64,000 nucleotides of DNA. Origin: Mallotus nudiflorus. Lineage: Eukaryota > Streptophyta > Magnoliopsida > Malpighiales > Euphorbiaceae. The position numbers and the translations under genes were made by a program. Positions 46,290-57,980 of the stretch are shown here, in pieces (within the stretch, counting starts at the first letter, position 1; each line of letters opens with the position of its first letter). The stretch covers positions 10,001 through 74,000 of the forward strand of contig CANTUR010000540.1 of assembly GCA_947683625.1 (NCBI GenBank), read 5' to 3'. The notes under the pieces were generated by a model. It was given only the letters and a program-made list of their open reading frames with translations, had not been told where the DNA came from and made no database searches.

Positions 46290-46539
46290 AGGATACTGAT
46301 TCATATGCCTTTTAGGCTAGAATTATCCCTACTATTTTGATACTATTAATCTTACTATTTCAGCCTTGTCTCACATTTTGGAACTTTCATGTTTTATTAC
46401 GACTAAATACTGTAGAGTTTATACTTATTTCAAACTGAACTTTAAATTAATTAAGAACCTTTTCTCATAAAAATTCTTTTTTTTACAGTTCAATTTCACA
46501 TTTACAAAGTAATTAATTTTAATAATACAGTAAAAAAAT

Positions 46540-46680
46540 ATTATGCCCCCTTTGTTGGAGACGTGTCATCTCATCATTAAGGTGTTGCCTCTTTATGAAG
46601 AGGTGATATCAAAACACCTTTTTATGATGAGGCATCTCTTGATTAGAGAGGCAAACACCTTAGCGCCTCATCTACAAATT
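46540..46680. repeat. CCTC...GAGG palindromes between the Tat-B antisense genes
   Basis: Modules include 46588-46603 (CCTCTT-TATG-AAGAGG) and GAGGCATCTC/GAGAGGCAAAC around 46630-46655. The spacer 46290-46786 has no gene. Confidence 0.75.
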
Positions 46681-46786
46681 CCTCCTTTTGAACCCCTAAT
46701 TCTCTTTATAAAAATAATCACATTTACTCACACTTATGATATAACTCTCTATTTCCTCTCTCCAAATAGCTCCAAAAACCTAAGAC

Positions 46787-48026
46787 ATGACTGAGAGGAG
46801 CCTCAAACAACTACAACTCATATTGAAGGGTTTAAATGGTGAATCATGGGCAAAATTAGAGCCATTTACTATTGATTTTTAAATCTTTACATGCTAGGAA
46901 GATCAACTTTCCCCTTCTTTTATGCCCTAGCTCAATTCTAGGATCTAAGCAAATATGTCTTTCAATTCAACACGCTAAAGATATGCTCCCTGCCAGAGGA
47001 ATTCAAAGCTATTTTGGGTTATCAAATGGATTCTACTTATCAAATTGCAATCACTCAAGTTGGCACTCCAGATTTACACTCTATTCAATATCAGATGGCC
47101 ATACTATTCAATATTTTCCCTCAGTCTTCCTTTTGCCATATCTTTAGTACTGAATTTTTAATAGGATCTTTCCTTGAAATTGCTATAGCTGTGGACACTA
47201 AAGAGGTTTATTGGCCTCAAATGTTCGCTCTCTGTCTGTATGTATAGTTCTTGCTTGTTTCTCCTTCTGGCAATTACGAATTGAAAATTCTCCACACCCC
47301 AAATTAAGTGAAAGTAGGACTCAATCCCTTCCCCCTTATTCTAGCAGACACCATTATTAGACTAGACAACTTCTCAATAACCAGGTGATTCTCTAAAAGT
47401 CCATTATTGTTAAAGGTCAGTTTTTTCTCTCTTCTTTTTATTTTCTACTTTTATGTCATTTCTACTCACTCATTACTTTTATAGACATGGTTTTATGAAA
47501 AACTAAGATTACTCAAGTCTCCCAGAGACATTACATTTTATAAAGCAAAGCATTGTTGTACTAGAAGACTCTACCCCATTCTGGGAGATGTTCAAAATTG
47601 GCTATCCACATTTCTTGATACTATAATTCAATGGATATGCCCATGGTGGAAACTGTAGTACGTGACCATTTGATCTTATACCCACTGTTTCCCTATAGTT
47701 GATCTTCATTTTGCCACTTTTTATAATCTTGCCCATTTTTGCCGATAATATAGATAAAAACAACTAAGTATGAGGCCAATACATGAATTCGAGCCAAGGC
47801 TAACTTTCTGGATAACTTGGTTGTGACATGGCCTCACAGAATCATTTAAAGACATATTGATTATGACGAAGATCAGTCCACTGATGATCAGTGCAAGGCA
47901 TGGATTTAATTATAATAGATAGAGAAGGATGAGTTTATGAGAACTAAAAGAACAAAAGAGCTTAAAATATCAAGTGCTCAAGGTGCGATAAAAGAAAAGA
48001 AGGCAAAATTAGTTTATAAAGTTTAA
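46787..48026 (+). pseudogene. antisense gene 1 of Tat-B (DUF7745-like), two exons
   Basis: ATG at 46787. Exon 1 ends at 47415 with AAG, the 69-bp intron (47416-47484) starts GTCAGT and ends TTTTATAG, and exon 2 runs to TAA at 48024-48026. The start M-T-E-R-S-L-K-Q-L and the block V-S-P-S-G-N-Y-E-L-K-I then L-I-L-A-D-T-I-I-R-L-D-N-F parallel the Tat-A gene, as does W-I-C-P-W-W-K-L in exon 2 near 47635. Early TAAs and TAGs (46880-46960) with a frameshift, plus TAA near 47305 and TGA near 47384, disable it. The intron lies at exactly the same codon as in Tat-A. Confidence 0.7.
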
Positions 48027-49503
48027 TATTTGTTTTCTTTTTTTGTTGGATGAGATTTCCCTTTTTAGTTAAACAATTTATAATAAGCAATTAATGTAAT
48101 GTTCAACAATAGCTAAGGTAATCCATTCTGTTTAATTTAAGCACAAGATGACTATACATTTTATTTCTAACATATCTTATATTGTTAATTAGCTTACTAT
48201 GGACACTGTTAGTTTGATCGGCCCATAATGAAAGCCCGATGATGAGAAAATTTAGGTTTTGAATGTAAGAGGAGCTCAAGACTTCTCTAAAATCGACTCT
48301 GAAACTCAAACACTAAGCCAAACCTAAAAAAAACTAAAGCCAAGCCCATAAATACCATATCCAAGCCAGGAGCCAAAGCCCAAGCCCATTGCCTCTTGAC
48401 CCAAAGGCCCTGATCTGGCCCAGGTGAAGAGGTGATCACCTCAATGAAGAGGCATCACCTTTTCACCCCAGGCATCGATGAGGCGATGCCTCATCGAAGA
48501 GGTGTTGCCTCTTTAGAGTATTAAATGCCATTAATGGTAGTAGTTGGAAGCCCACCTGCTAAGGATTTGGTCACTTTTTGATGTAAAGATTAAGAAAAAA
48601 GGTAAGAGAGAGCCTGGGGAATGAAAAAGGCAATGGGAGAGGGTGATAATGGGTTTTTGGGAAGTGGGACAAGGAAAAAGGGTGAGAGGCTTTAAAAGGG
48701 AATGTGGGGGGCATAAGAGAGGGGTTGGTAAAAAGTTTGGTAATTAAGGGGGAAAAACATCTGGAAAAGGGAGGAAAAGAATACAGAGAAAGGAAAAAAA
48801 AAAGAAAAGAAAGAAAAGAGAAGAAGGGGAAGAGATTTTAATGTATTAAGAGACTTAATTCTTGAGCAGAGTAAGGAGCCTGTTTGCATTCAAAACAATT
48901 CCTCCATCATCTAAGCTCAGAGGGCTCAGTTAAAAGCATCAGCTCATCCAAGACAGTGAGTCCCCTCATTTCTAAGTTTGACCTCTTTATCTTCATTATA
49001 AGTATTGATTTCTTATTCTTTTATGTGTTTTCTTGAGTTATATTACTCATTTGAAGTTATAGAGGAGAATGGTTGCATGAGATATTGAATATTTGATTAT
49101 TGGTAGTCGTATATTTATGTCTGTTTCTCATTTACTTTATTATCGCATTTCTTAAAATTTAAGAAATGTAGAGTGTTCCTCCCTCTGTTGAAGAGGCATC
49201 GGCCCTTCATGATGATGTGAGCGATGCCTCTTTGAAGAGGCATCACCTCTTTGATAGAGTGCTGTCTGATTATGCCTTGATTCTCCATCCATATTTTGCA
49301 TGTTTGACATGATTTTTGTGTTTAATTTGTGATTTTTTTTAAGATTATGCATGATTCCTATGTAGATTGATACTATTCCCATGTTATTTCCCTTTTTATG
49401 ATATTTAGTGAACCATTTTATGTGTTTATTTTCATTAATTTTTTATGAATACTATTTGTTGATGATTTGTAAATATTATTATTGTTGTTGTATGGAATTA
49501 ACC

Positions 49504-52389
49504 TGTCACGACCCAAAACAAGGGCCATGACCGATGCAAGGGAACGAGAATTCTTTCAAATCCAGAACCCATAGCAAGCCTTTAAAATAAAATAAAAGCA
49601 TGCAACAATAATAAAAAATAAAAAATAAATATAATATCTTACAGTGTAAATAAATCTCATAAATAAATAATATTCCACCAACAGATTTAAGTAAACAAAC
49701 TCATCTCTTATATATGAAATCTTTTAATACAAATCTCAGTTCAAATCTTTAAAATACAAATCTCATACAAACATAATACATAAATCTCACAACTGACTAC
49801 AACTACTGCAGTGTCTAGATTATAAAATAAAATCAAGTAAGCAAATTACATAGTAAAGTCGGGGCAGAAGAAATCCGACGTAAGGGTTTGCTATTGAGGT
49901 TTGAAGACAAAGACTCTCCTGAAAAATAATCAATGGAGGGGAGTCAGACCTCACTGAGTAAATTTTTATAATATATATACATGCATAGCTAAATGACAAA
50001 TGCACAAATTCAATAGTCTATATAATAAATATATATACAGGAAAAATCAAATAGATGTAGCAAAATCATTTTATTTATATACTGAAAATAACATCCGTTT
50101 ACGAAGGATCAAATAGAACCCTAAATGATCGCAACCTCAAATAGTGTTAGACAACACTCTAACCATACAGGCTCACTTATTCCAAATAAATTCACATATT
50201 CCATTTGGACAATAGACTGGCCCTGAGACACTAAGTCAACCGAGCTCCAACAGTCTGACTGTTAGTGTGATTGGCCCCGAGACACTTGGTCAACCTAGCT
50301 CCAGCAATCACACTCTCAAATCATATCTCACATCAGATAAATCAATCTGATCAATATCCATAAATAGGTTAGTAATATAACCTAAATTCTATCGTCGTAT
50401 CGATACGTACTCGGTCCTAGTGCTGCCCACTAGGTAGTACGTTTTATTGATATCCTTCATTTAAAATAAACTTATACATTCGTAAAATAAATGATGCATG
50501 ACATTAATTAAAATAACAATATAAACCATATATATACTAGAAATATACCAAAAATAAACCAAGTATATTTCGAGTATATATACGTCGAATAAATTCAATT
50601 TAATTATAAAATAAACTATAAATATACTTAAAAACATTTTATGTATAAATTCATAATAAAATATGCATTTAATTTAAAATATACCTAAAATATACTTAAG
50701 CATTTATTAAATTATTTATGCATATTTCATACAAATAAAGCATACATTTCTAAAACATGCATCCTGAAACACATATATATAAAATAACAACTCACAGTTA
50801 TTGTGCTCCTCGAGACGGGTTTGACGGGCCTGGTCCACTAGGCCTCAGTTTCAATGCAACTAAACAAACAAACGGCAATACGAAATTAGAATAAATCTAA
50901 CGTAATTCTAGAGACTCGATCTAAAACATTGGATACGGAATAGGAATAGGAATTTGATCGGATATCATGTTTTATGAGAATTCTACTGAAAATCCGATAG
51001 AACCTCCCCTGTAAAACAGACATCTCTCTACTCAAAGAGTAGAGCCGGTCCTGCAAAGAAACACACTTTAAAAATATACAGCCACACAATCCCTCGGTCG
51101 GACTCCCAAACTACAATTCTACCGACCGAGGTTCACAATTCATGAGGTAATTACATAACACATTTAAAATGCCAAAAATACCAAAAATACCCTTTAATAC
51201 TCAAAATATATAAAATTAGAAATTTAAATGCTAAAAATAATTATTTTACCAATAAATACAATAAAATCCTAATTTTAATAAAATATTATTAAAAATCGAT
51301 ACTTCTTAATAAATTCTTAAATATTGACCAAAATACATTTTAAAACTCCAAATTACATAATTAACCCTAAAACATATTGAAAATTGATAAAAACTCATTT
51401 ATTTAGAAAAATAGTATATTATATATAATTTAAAAATAATTTACGAAAAATAGTTTTAATTAGTTAAAAATACTAAATAATTTGTAGAAATCATTTTTAT
51501 ACCTCAAATAACTAGTAAAACCAATTTAATTATATTTTTAGCCAATTTAGTACCAAATTACCAAAATACCCTTATTATATATAAATTCACTATAATTATT
51601 CAAAAATTCACCAAAAATAGTATAATTACTCAAAAATTAATTTCTCAACATATAATTCAATAATATCAACCAATTAATTAATTAATTTCAATAAAATACA
51701 TAATTAACCTAATTTTCTAAAAATCACATAAACTAAATAAATTCACAATAATTATATAAAAATCATAAAAATTACAAATAAATTTCTAAAATGCATTTTA
51801 ACACCTATAAACACCATAAATCACAATTTCATAATTTAATTAACTAATTTACGAAAATTAGAAAATATTAATAAAATAATAAAAAATTCAGAAAAATCAA
51901 AATAATTCCCAAAAATTCCACAAAAATTATAGCATGTAGATTGAGCTACTAGGATCAATCTTTATGAAGGAAGTTTGCTTGAATCATCAAAATTGAAGCT
52001 CAAAAAAATCAAGAACACAAGTTAGCTGGAATTGAAAATTGGAAACCTAGGAAAACCTAAACCAAATCAAGTGAAACCAAGCTTAGAAATGCACTCACTG
52101 GAGCTCAAGGAAGAGATAGAGACCGGTGGCACTTCGAACAGTGGCCAGAATCGTCGTGATCGGAGTTGGAAGCAAGCTTCGATTTCTTGGAGAAAAACCG
52201 ATCAAACAATGCCGAGAAAAGGGAGCTAAGGGCAGCAGAATGGGCTGGAGATGGAGGAGGACAGCTGAGAGGCACACCGATGGCAAGAAACCTACATGAC
52301 AGTGGCCAAAAATTGAATGGGGATGTCGAGCATGAAGGGGATGATCGGGTGGCAATATGGTAATTATTTTGAACTTTATGTTTTGTAAA

Positions 52390-52485
<96 letters not shown>

Positions 52486-52946
52486 ATATAACTATAGTTT
52501 ATATTATAATAATAAATGAACATTATATTCACAATATTTATTCACCACACACATAATTAATAATATCTATATACATATACATATATATACACATGTTAAT
52601 TATTAAAACTATATAATATAATATCAATTTAATTAAAAATAAACCCTAATTAATTAAATGTGCATATATGCATGTATATGTATATATTTTAATACGACAC
52701 TTAAAAATCGTGCATGGACTCATGCAAATTCACAAAACCGTCCAAAATAATTAATATTTATTTATTTAAGTTTTAATTTCCTCGAAAATAAGACTCTCGG
52801 GAAAATTTTCCGTAAAAGACTTAAAATAATTAAAAATGACTTTAATAAATATTAAACTAATTAAATAATCAAAAATATATATGAAAATTATTAACACTGC
52901 ATATCCCGATGCAGTTTAAAATTATCTAAAAACTCGGGATATTACA
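49504..52946 (-). mobile_element. Tekay solo LTR (3443 bp), minus strand, TSD TAACC
   Basis: Plus-strand view starts TGTCACGACCC and ends GGGATATTACA. Exact TAACC copies flank it (49499-49503, 52947-52951). It is very similar throughout to the solo LTR at 17541, including the leader with its donor-like site (52090-52340) and the hairpin pair (50215-50330). Its TA repeat is much longer. Confidence 0.96.
52391..52478. repeat. (TA)44 microsatellite
   Basis: 88 bp of uninterrupted TA within the minus-strand Tekay solo LTR. The matching region of the other copy (about 17900-17935) is a short TA/TG mixture. Confidence 0.95.
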
Positions 52947-53580
52947 TAACCTATATGTATTGCAGGAACTATTTAGTGATTTTCAATTACTAAATGTTTG
53001 TCGTATTTGTCATTTTTTGGAGTATTAATTTGTATAATTAATTAGTTTATTTTTGGTTTACGTATGGTTTATTTTTAGTATTTTTACATTTATTTACACA
53101 AAAAGTTGTAATCCTTAATCCCTCTCTCCTTTTATTTGGAATGTATGGTTATAAATTATTTTTATTTGTTTTATTTATTTATTTGTGATTGAATGCTGAA
53201 GATTTAAGCTTAAAATGGACTACTGTGCAAACTTGGAATAAAATATAAAATTGAAAACCAACCGCAATTTGCATGTTAATAAGGAAATGATTTAATAATC
53301 AAAGGTAATAAAATACAAAACAAACATGGAGGCCAACCTCAAGGTTAGGTGGGCATTCCAAAAGCCCATACCTAGTTTCTGAACTCGATCTCTGATGACG
53401 GCTTTTAGGAACCTTTGTGGAATCTAGTTGTTGTACAGTGTGTCCCGACTTTTATCTGGGTGGTGACTCCATCTCCGTTTTGGGCCCCAAGCCCACTATG
53501 TATTTCCTAGTGAGCCCCGAGCTTGCACAGTGCCGTGGTCGCCAACACTTGGGCGCATTACTAAACCCCACCGCCAATAA

Positions 53581-53598
53581 GGGCGACTCCACTAGGGA
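53581..53598 (+). other. primer binding site (Tat-B)
   Basis: GGGCGACTCCACTAGGGA, the TGGCGACTCC type with the first base changed to G. Confidence 0.65.
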
Positions 53599-54439
53599 TA
53601 GAGAAACTGATTCCAAGTGTTTTGTAATTTATCATCTTTGATTATTTCTTTATTTCCTTCACAAATTTTACATTCACTACACATTTCCACATAATGCACT
53701 CCAAGTCCCAAATAAACTGACAATAATCTTTACTTTGCAGTTTATGTTTCATTCAAATATGGTGGTGAGGTATTTGATTATTGTCACTCATAGCATGTAC
53801 CTATCTATGTCGTACGGACCCTTGAGTAGGGAGACATAATGGATGTATATAGTTATGGGAGCCAAAGCTTATTACCTAAGACTCAGCTCATGTAATGAGT
53901 AGCAATTTCCATTAAGATTTTTTTCCAAATGCATGTGTTTTTGATGCCATATGGAAATCCTTTTAATAAGGCCCAAGCCCATTACAAAATAAGCCTTTAC
54001 AAGATGGGCCTTTCATGCCTATTATTACACCATTTCAGAGGGATCTTGACAAGATGGGTCTTTGATATCATTCTTGGCCCATTTAAAATGGACTTTGGAG
54101 TTATTTGGAGGAAGTGCCACTTGTTTGCATCATCTTGAGAGTTATCTTGCATCTGTCGATTTTATTATCCCTTGTTGATAATCAAAACCGAGAACAAAAA
54201 TCCTAGGATAAGGAACTCACAAATGGACATGTGTGTGGGAGAAATAAGGGTGGAGATATTGTTAGAGAGCTTTTTTTTTTAATCCTTTAATACGTGCATA
54301 TATATTTTGTTTTCTTTTCCTTCTTACTAATAGGCTTGCATTTCATGCATACACACCATGCATGTTTCTGATCCTTAATAGTTGCAGATATATATCCATA
54401 GCAGTCTACCAGTTGGAAGCGATCTGACATAGGCCATTT
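53599..54439 (+). other. untranslated leader of Tat-B
   Basis: No gene seen. TATTATCCCTTGTTGATAAT near 54164 corresponds to ATATCCCCTGTTGATAT in the Tat-A leader (6601), so the leaders are related. Confidence 0.6.
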
Positions 54440-55660
54440 GGTTAGAATCTATAGAGAGATAAAGCTGGCAAAATTTGATGTTAAAGCCTTCAAGGAACAG
54501 CTGAAAGCTAAAATGGCAGAACAAACTAGGGAGATCATGAGAGAAATTATAAGGAAATGATGGGTACAGCTAGAGGGGAACCACCAACAACACAACCTTG
54601 ACATTTTGATCTGGATGTCGAGGTTCCTGAAAGGTAAGAGGTAAAAGATGATCAACAGATAGTATTGGCAGAAGCTGTTATCCATTAGACAGAAGGTGCC
54701 CAGGGAAATATGGAGAAGTTGGATTGGGCTACAAACCTTGCCAAGTCTATAGCTCAAATGCAGCTGATGATGAAGGAAAAAGGGATCAATGCCCCAATGA
54801 GCTAGTCCGAGCTAAGCTTAGATAAGGATGATGATCCTTTACCGTGGAAGTTCAAGTTTCCTAACATAAAGAAGTTCATCGACACAGAGGACACCCACCT
54901 CTATTTAAAGTAATATATGGCCCACATGAAGATGACTGAACTAACTAAAGCGCAAATTGTGAAGCAATTCATGTTGTTTTTGGAGAGAGCACCTATCAAA
55001 TGGTATTATGCTTTAGAATCCCATGTTCAAGTTGATCGGGAGGAACTATGCACTGCATTTATCAAGTAATATAGTCTCAATATTCAGATAGAGGCTTCTC
55101 TAAGAGAATTACAGAATATGAAGCAAAATTTTAATGAATCCTTTATGGATTATTTGGTTAGATAGAGAGAAAAATTATCATAGATGAAGCAATGACCCGC
55201 GAAATCTAATAAGCTAGTAATAGCCATGGAAGGATGTGTACTCCCTCTTTCTAAGAAGCTTAGGGATTTAGGGATTCTAAACTTAGAGGAATTATATAGG
55301 TTTGGAGTATAAAAAGAATTAGACCTTGCACAAGAAAAGAAGTTCTTTAGAGAAAGATCTATGAATAGAGAAGGGTATGGATCTGGCAGCAGAATTGGGT
55401 CAAGCAGTAATGTACAGATCAATGTAATTAAATAATCTTGAAGGTTTTCTAATTTAGGAAGACCCCTCTCTAAAGTCCTGGAAAAGCTGATTGAGAATAA
55501 CCTTTTACAACCCTTACCTAAACGACGTCCTTTCCCAAATGCTGACCCAAAGCTATATTGCAAGTACCATCAGAACATCAGGCATGATATAGAGAGTTGA
55601 AAAGATTCAAGATATGATCAATTCCAAAAAAACAACTAACCAAGAAACTAGAAAACTAAA
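54440..55660 (+). pseudogene. gag: gag of Tat-B (broken)
   Basis: Capsid-like sequence with F-K-F-P-N-I-K-K-F near 54850, Y-M-A-H-M-K-M-T near 54916, F-M-L-F-L-E-R-A-P-I-K-W-Y near 54970, E-E-L-C-T-A-F-I-K near 55043 and F-N-E-S-F-M-D-Y near 55130. A C-x2-H knuckle remnant Y-C-K-Y-H is near 55557. TAAs and TAGs at Gln-type positions (near 54913, 55067, 55163) and a frameshift after R-H-D end it. Roughly the same layout as Tat-A gag. Confidence 0.75.
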
Positions 55661-56785
55661 TCCTTAAAATAATCCTTTACCCAATTATCGAAATGCACCA
55701 CCACTAAATCCCCGTATCTTGATAATTAACACGTGCCTAATAGAGGAATAAGTTATTAATTCTTTTATTGATGTCGCACCTACCCCACTAAGATCACAAC
55801 CAAGAGACCTAAATCTAAGGTAGCAAGCCATTAAGCCTCGTGTAAATGTGCTTGATATCTAGAGTTCTGATGATGAAAAGGGAGAAGCGGTTGATCTGTG
55901 GAAGAATAATGAGAGGAGAATAATAAAATCCACTGAGAAGTTAAAGGAGGGGGAGGAAAATGTGAAGAAGGCCATGGCAGAGAAAGAGGGGAGTAGTTCA
56001 AAAGAGGGATTAGAGAAAACTGAGAAGGCTGAGGGGATTATTAAGGCCAAAAGAGATGAGAAAGCTCTTGCCAATATTTGGGAGTTGCTTATGAACTCCC
56101 AAGCCCATAAGGAAGCACTGGTTTTGGCTCTCGATCACAAGAAGATACCTTCAACATAACTCCAAAGCAAATGGTGGGCTCACTAACTGAAAGCCCTCAT
56201 GGTGAAATTGTGTTCACCAACAATGACCTACCCTTAGAAGGAAAGGATCACAACAAAGCCTTTTTCATTAAGGCCGAAGTGAAAGGCAAATTGACATGTT
56301 GTGTTATGGTCAATATTGGGTTGGCTATCAATGTGTGTCCTCTAAAGATCTTTCCAAAGTTGGGCTTGATGGTAGCTAATTTAAAGCCCTCCAATGTAGT
56401 TATAAAGGCTTATGATAATAAGAAAGACCAGTTGAGGGAACTTTTAGGGCTTAGTCAAGACTGAGTGTGGGTTAACCTTCATGTAATAGACATTCCAGTC
56501 ACCTTCGTTGTTCTTCTACGAAGACCATGGTTCCATCCTTTAGGGGGAGTGCCATCCACCATTCATCAAAAGATTAAATTCCCACATAAGGGGAGGATGG
56601 TTACTATAATGGCTAAAACAGAGGCTACAGTTGCTACATTGAAACTAGCTCCTATTGAGATCCCGAACAGCCTAAGTTTTAAAGTTTGCATGATTTATAA
56701 AGATGAGCTAAACCCAAAGGTTGTCAGTATGATGAAGAGCATGCAATTTATGCCTGGGATGGGATTAGGAAAGAATTAACAGGGC
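55661..56785 (+). pseudogene. pro: protease region of Tat-B with G-patch-like tail
   Basis: W-E-L-L-M-N-S near 56080 parallels W-E-L-L-M-H-S of Tat-A. The catalytic site has decayed from M-V-D-D-G-S to M-V-N-I-G-L (near 56305-56325). R-R-P-W-F-H and S-T-I-H-Q-K-I-K-F follow (56520-56580). The tail M-P-G-M-G-L-G-K-N lies at 56749-56778, ending at a TAA. TGA 56462 and a TAA near 56157 break the frame. Confidence 0.8.
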
Positions 56786-57500
56786 CCACTAGAATTCATT
56801 GAACCTAAGGTATCGATTCTGAAGCACGAGTTAGGATATTTAGGGAAGGATGAGTCTGATGAAAAGGAAGAAATCAGGGGCAAGGTTGGGAAGAGCAAAA
56901 TTAGGGTTAAGTTGAAGAAGAAGATGCTCTAGGAAACATTTATGGAGGAAGGTGCCAATTACCCATATCGAGGAAGTCCTAAGCCTCTAATGATCGCTGA
57001 GAAGCTAGTCCCTAGATTTGAAATCTTTACTGAATATATGGATGGGATCCAAGAATCTATTATTGAAGAGCCCATCGTAGAAGAGTTGTTATTGACTTTG
57101 GAATTAGAAGGGGACATTCCTACAGTGGAGCTTAAGGACACAACTGACTAAGAAGAGGAATTCAACTTGGAAACCTTTGTCTTTAATTCTATTATAGATG
57201 TTTTCTATGATGACATTAACCTTTCTATTTCTAATTTGTTTGAGACTGATGACATTTTTCTTTCTAAAGTTAAGCTAATAAAGTCTGATTATGCTTACTT
57301 GTGTGATGTATTTCCTAATGGTTATGCTATGTGTGATAATCATTTCATGCATATGTTTAACATTAATTCAATGCAAACTGAATCATTTAATCAAGGCACA
57401 AGTGATAACCCTAAAAATATACTTATTGCTTCTAACTTAACTCTTGATGAGAGAGAAAAAAATGAAAGAAACTCTTAAAAGAAGATATAAAGTATTCACT
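56786..57500 (+). pseudogene. protease-RT linker of Tat-B
   Basis: Frames 56942-57151 and 57167-57478. The second corresponds to 9960-10190 of Tat-A (Y-L-C-D-V..., M-F-N-I-N-S-M-Q). Acidic before it (E-E-P-I-V-E-E-L-L). Function unknown. Confidence 0.5.
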
Positions 57501-57980
57501 TAGGGTTATGAGGATATGCCTAGGATCGATAGAGAGACTATAGAGCATAGGATTCCCATATATTCTCATATTGCTCTAATAAAGCAGAAAAAGAGAAGAT
57601 TAAGGCCAGAATGGGCCCTCTTAGTTAAGCAGAAGAAGAGTAGAAAAACAACTAAAAGTGAAGTTTCTAGAAGTGGTAGATAACACCCAATGGCTGGCTA
57701 ACATAGTCATGGTTCATAAGAAAGATGGTAAACTCAGAATGTATGTGGACTATAGGGACTTGAACAAGGCTTGTCTTAAGGATGATTTTCCCTTACTGCA
57801 CATTGACACCTTGGTTGATAGTGCAGCTTCTAGTGCCATGTACTCCTTTATGGACAGCTTCTTGGGATATAATTAGATCATGATGGCAGTGATTGACAAG
57901 TTAAAGACTCTTTCATTACTGAGTGGGGTGTTTATTGTTATACAGTTATGCCATTCAGATTGAATAATGTAGGGGCTACT
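57501..57980 (+). pseudogene. pol: reverse transcriptase, N-terminal third (Tat-B)
   Basis: Q-W-L-A-N-I-V-M-V-H-K-K-D-G-K near 57690, V-D-Y-R-D-L-N-K-A-C near 57745 and S-A-M-Y-S-F-M-D-S-F near 57835, then TAG for Gln near 57875. A frameshift follows, and the sequence stops in the M-P-F-G-L-x-N-x-G-A-T motif at 57980, where the Tat-A' element begins. Confidence 0.85.

Larger units (their letters stand above)
41185..48215 (-). mobile_element. Tat-B minus-strand element, 3' half only
   Basis: Read on the minus strand, this is the 3' end of a Tat element: antisense gene 1 (46787-48026), PMD gene (43730-46289), hairpin repeats, then the 3' LTR (41185-43144). The same order occurs in Tat-A. Gag and pol are absent; the element stops at the boundary with the plus-strand Tat-B LTR near 48216. 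Sequence is well diverged from Tat-A, so it is a second family. Confidence 0.75.
48216..53578 (+). repeat. Tat-B 5' LTR, plus strand, with nested Tekay solo LTR
   Basis: The two parts are 48216-49503 and 52952-53578, about 1915 bp together. The start near TGATCGGCCC is set by alignment with the minus copy; the end near CCGCCAATA precedes the PBS. Includes CCTC...GAGG palindromes at 48425-48515 and 49190-49255: 48429-48442 is an exact 14-bp palindrome, and 49223-49244 has 10-bp arms GATGCCTCTT/AAGAGGCATC. Confidence 0.78.
48216..57980 (+). mobile_element. Tat-B plus-strand element, 5' half
   Basis: 5' LTR (split by a Tekay solo LTR), PBS, leader, gag, protease, linker and the first third of RT, then cut by the Tat-A' element at 57981. 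The remaining 3' part should lie beyond the window. It begins only ~190 bp after the end of the minus-strand Tat-B fragment. Confidence 0.8.

Noticed and set aside
43730..48026. Host gene cluster (PMD protein of MAIL1 type plus a neighbour)
   Set aside because: The same two genes in the same order and relative orientation occur inside Tat-A next to its 3' LTR, so they belong to the element; stops and frameshifts also argue against a live host gene.
52095..52532. 145-codon minus-strand frame starting in the TA repeat
   Set aside because: The N-terminal half is the TA repeat in translation; only the leader part is conserved, more likely as untranslated RNA.
53417..53641. 74-codon frame across the Tat-B LTR end and PBS
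   Set aside because: Spans the LTR end and primer site, with no counterpart in the minus-strand copy.
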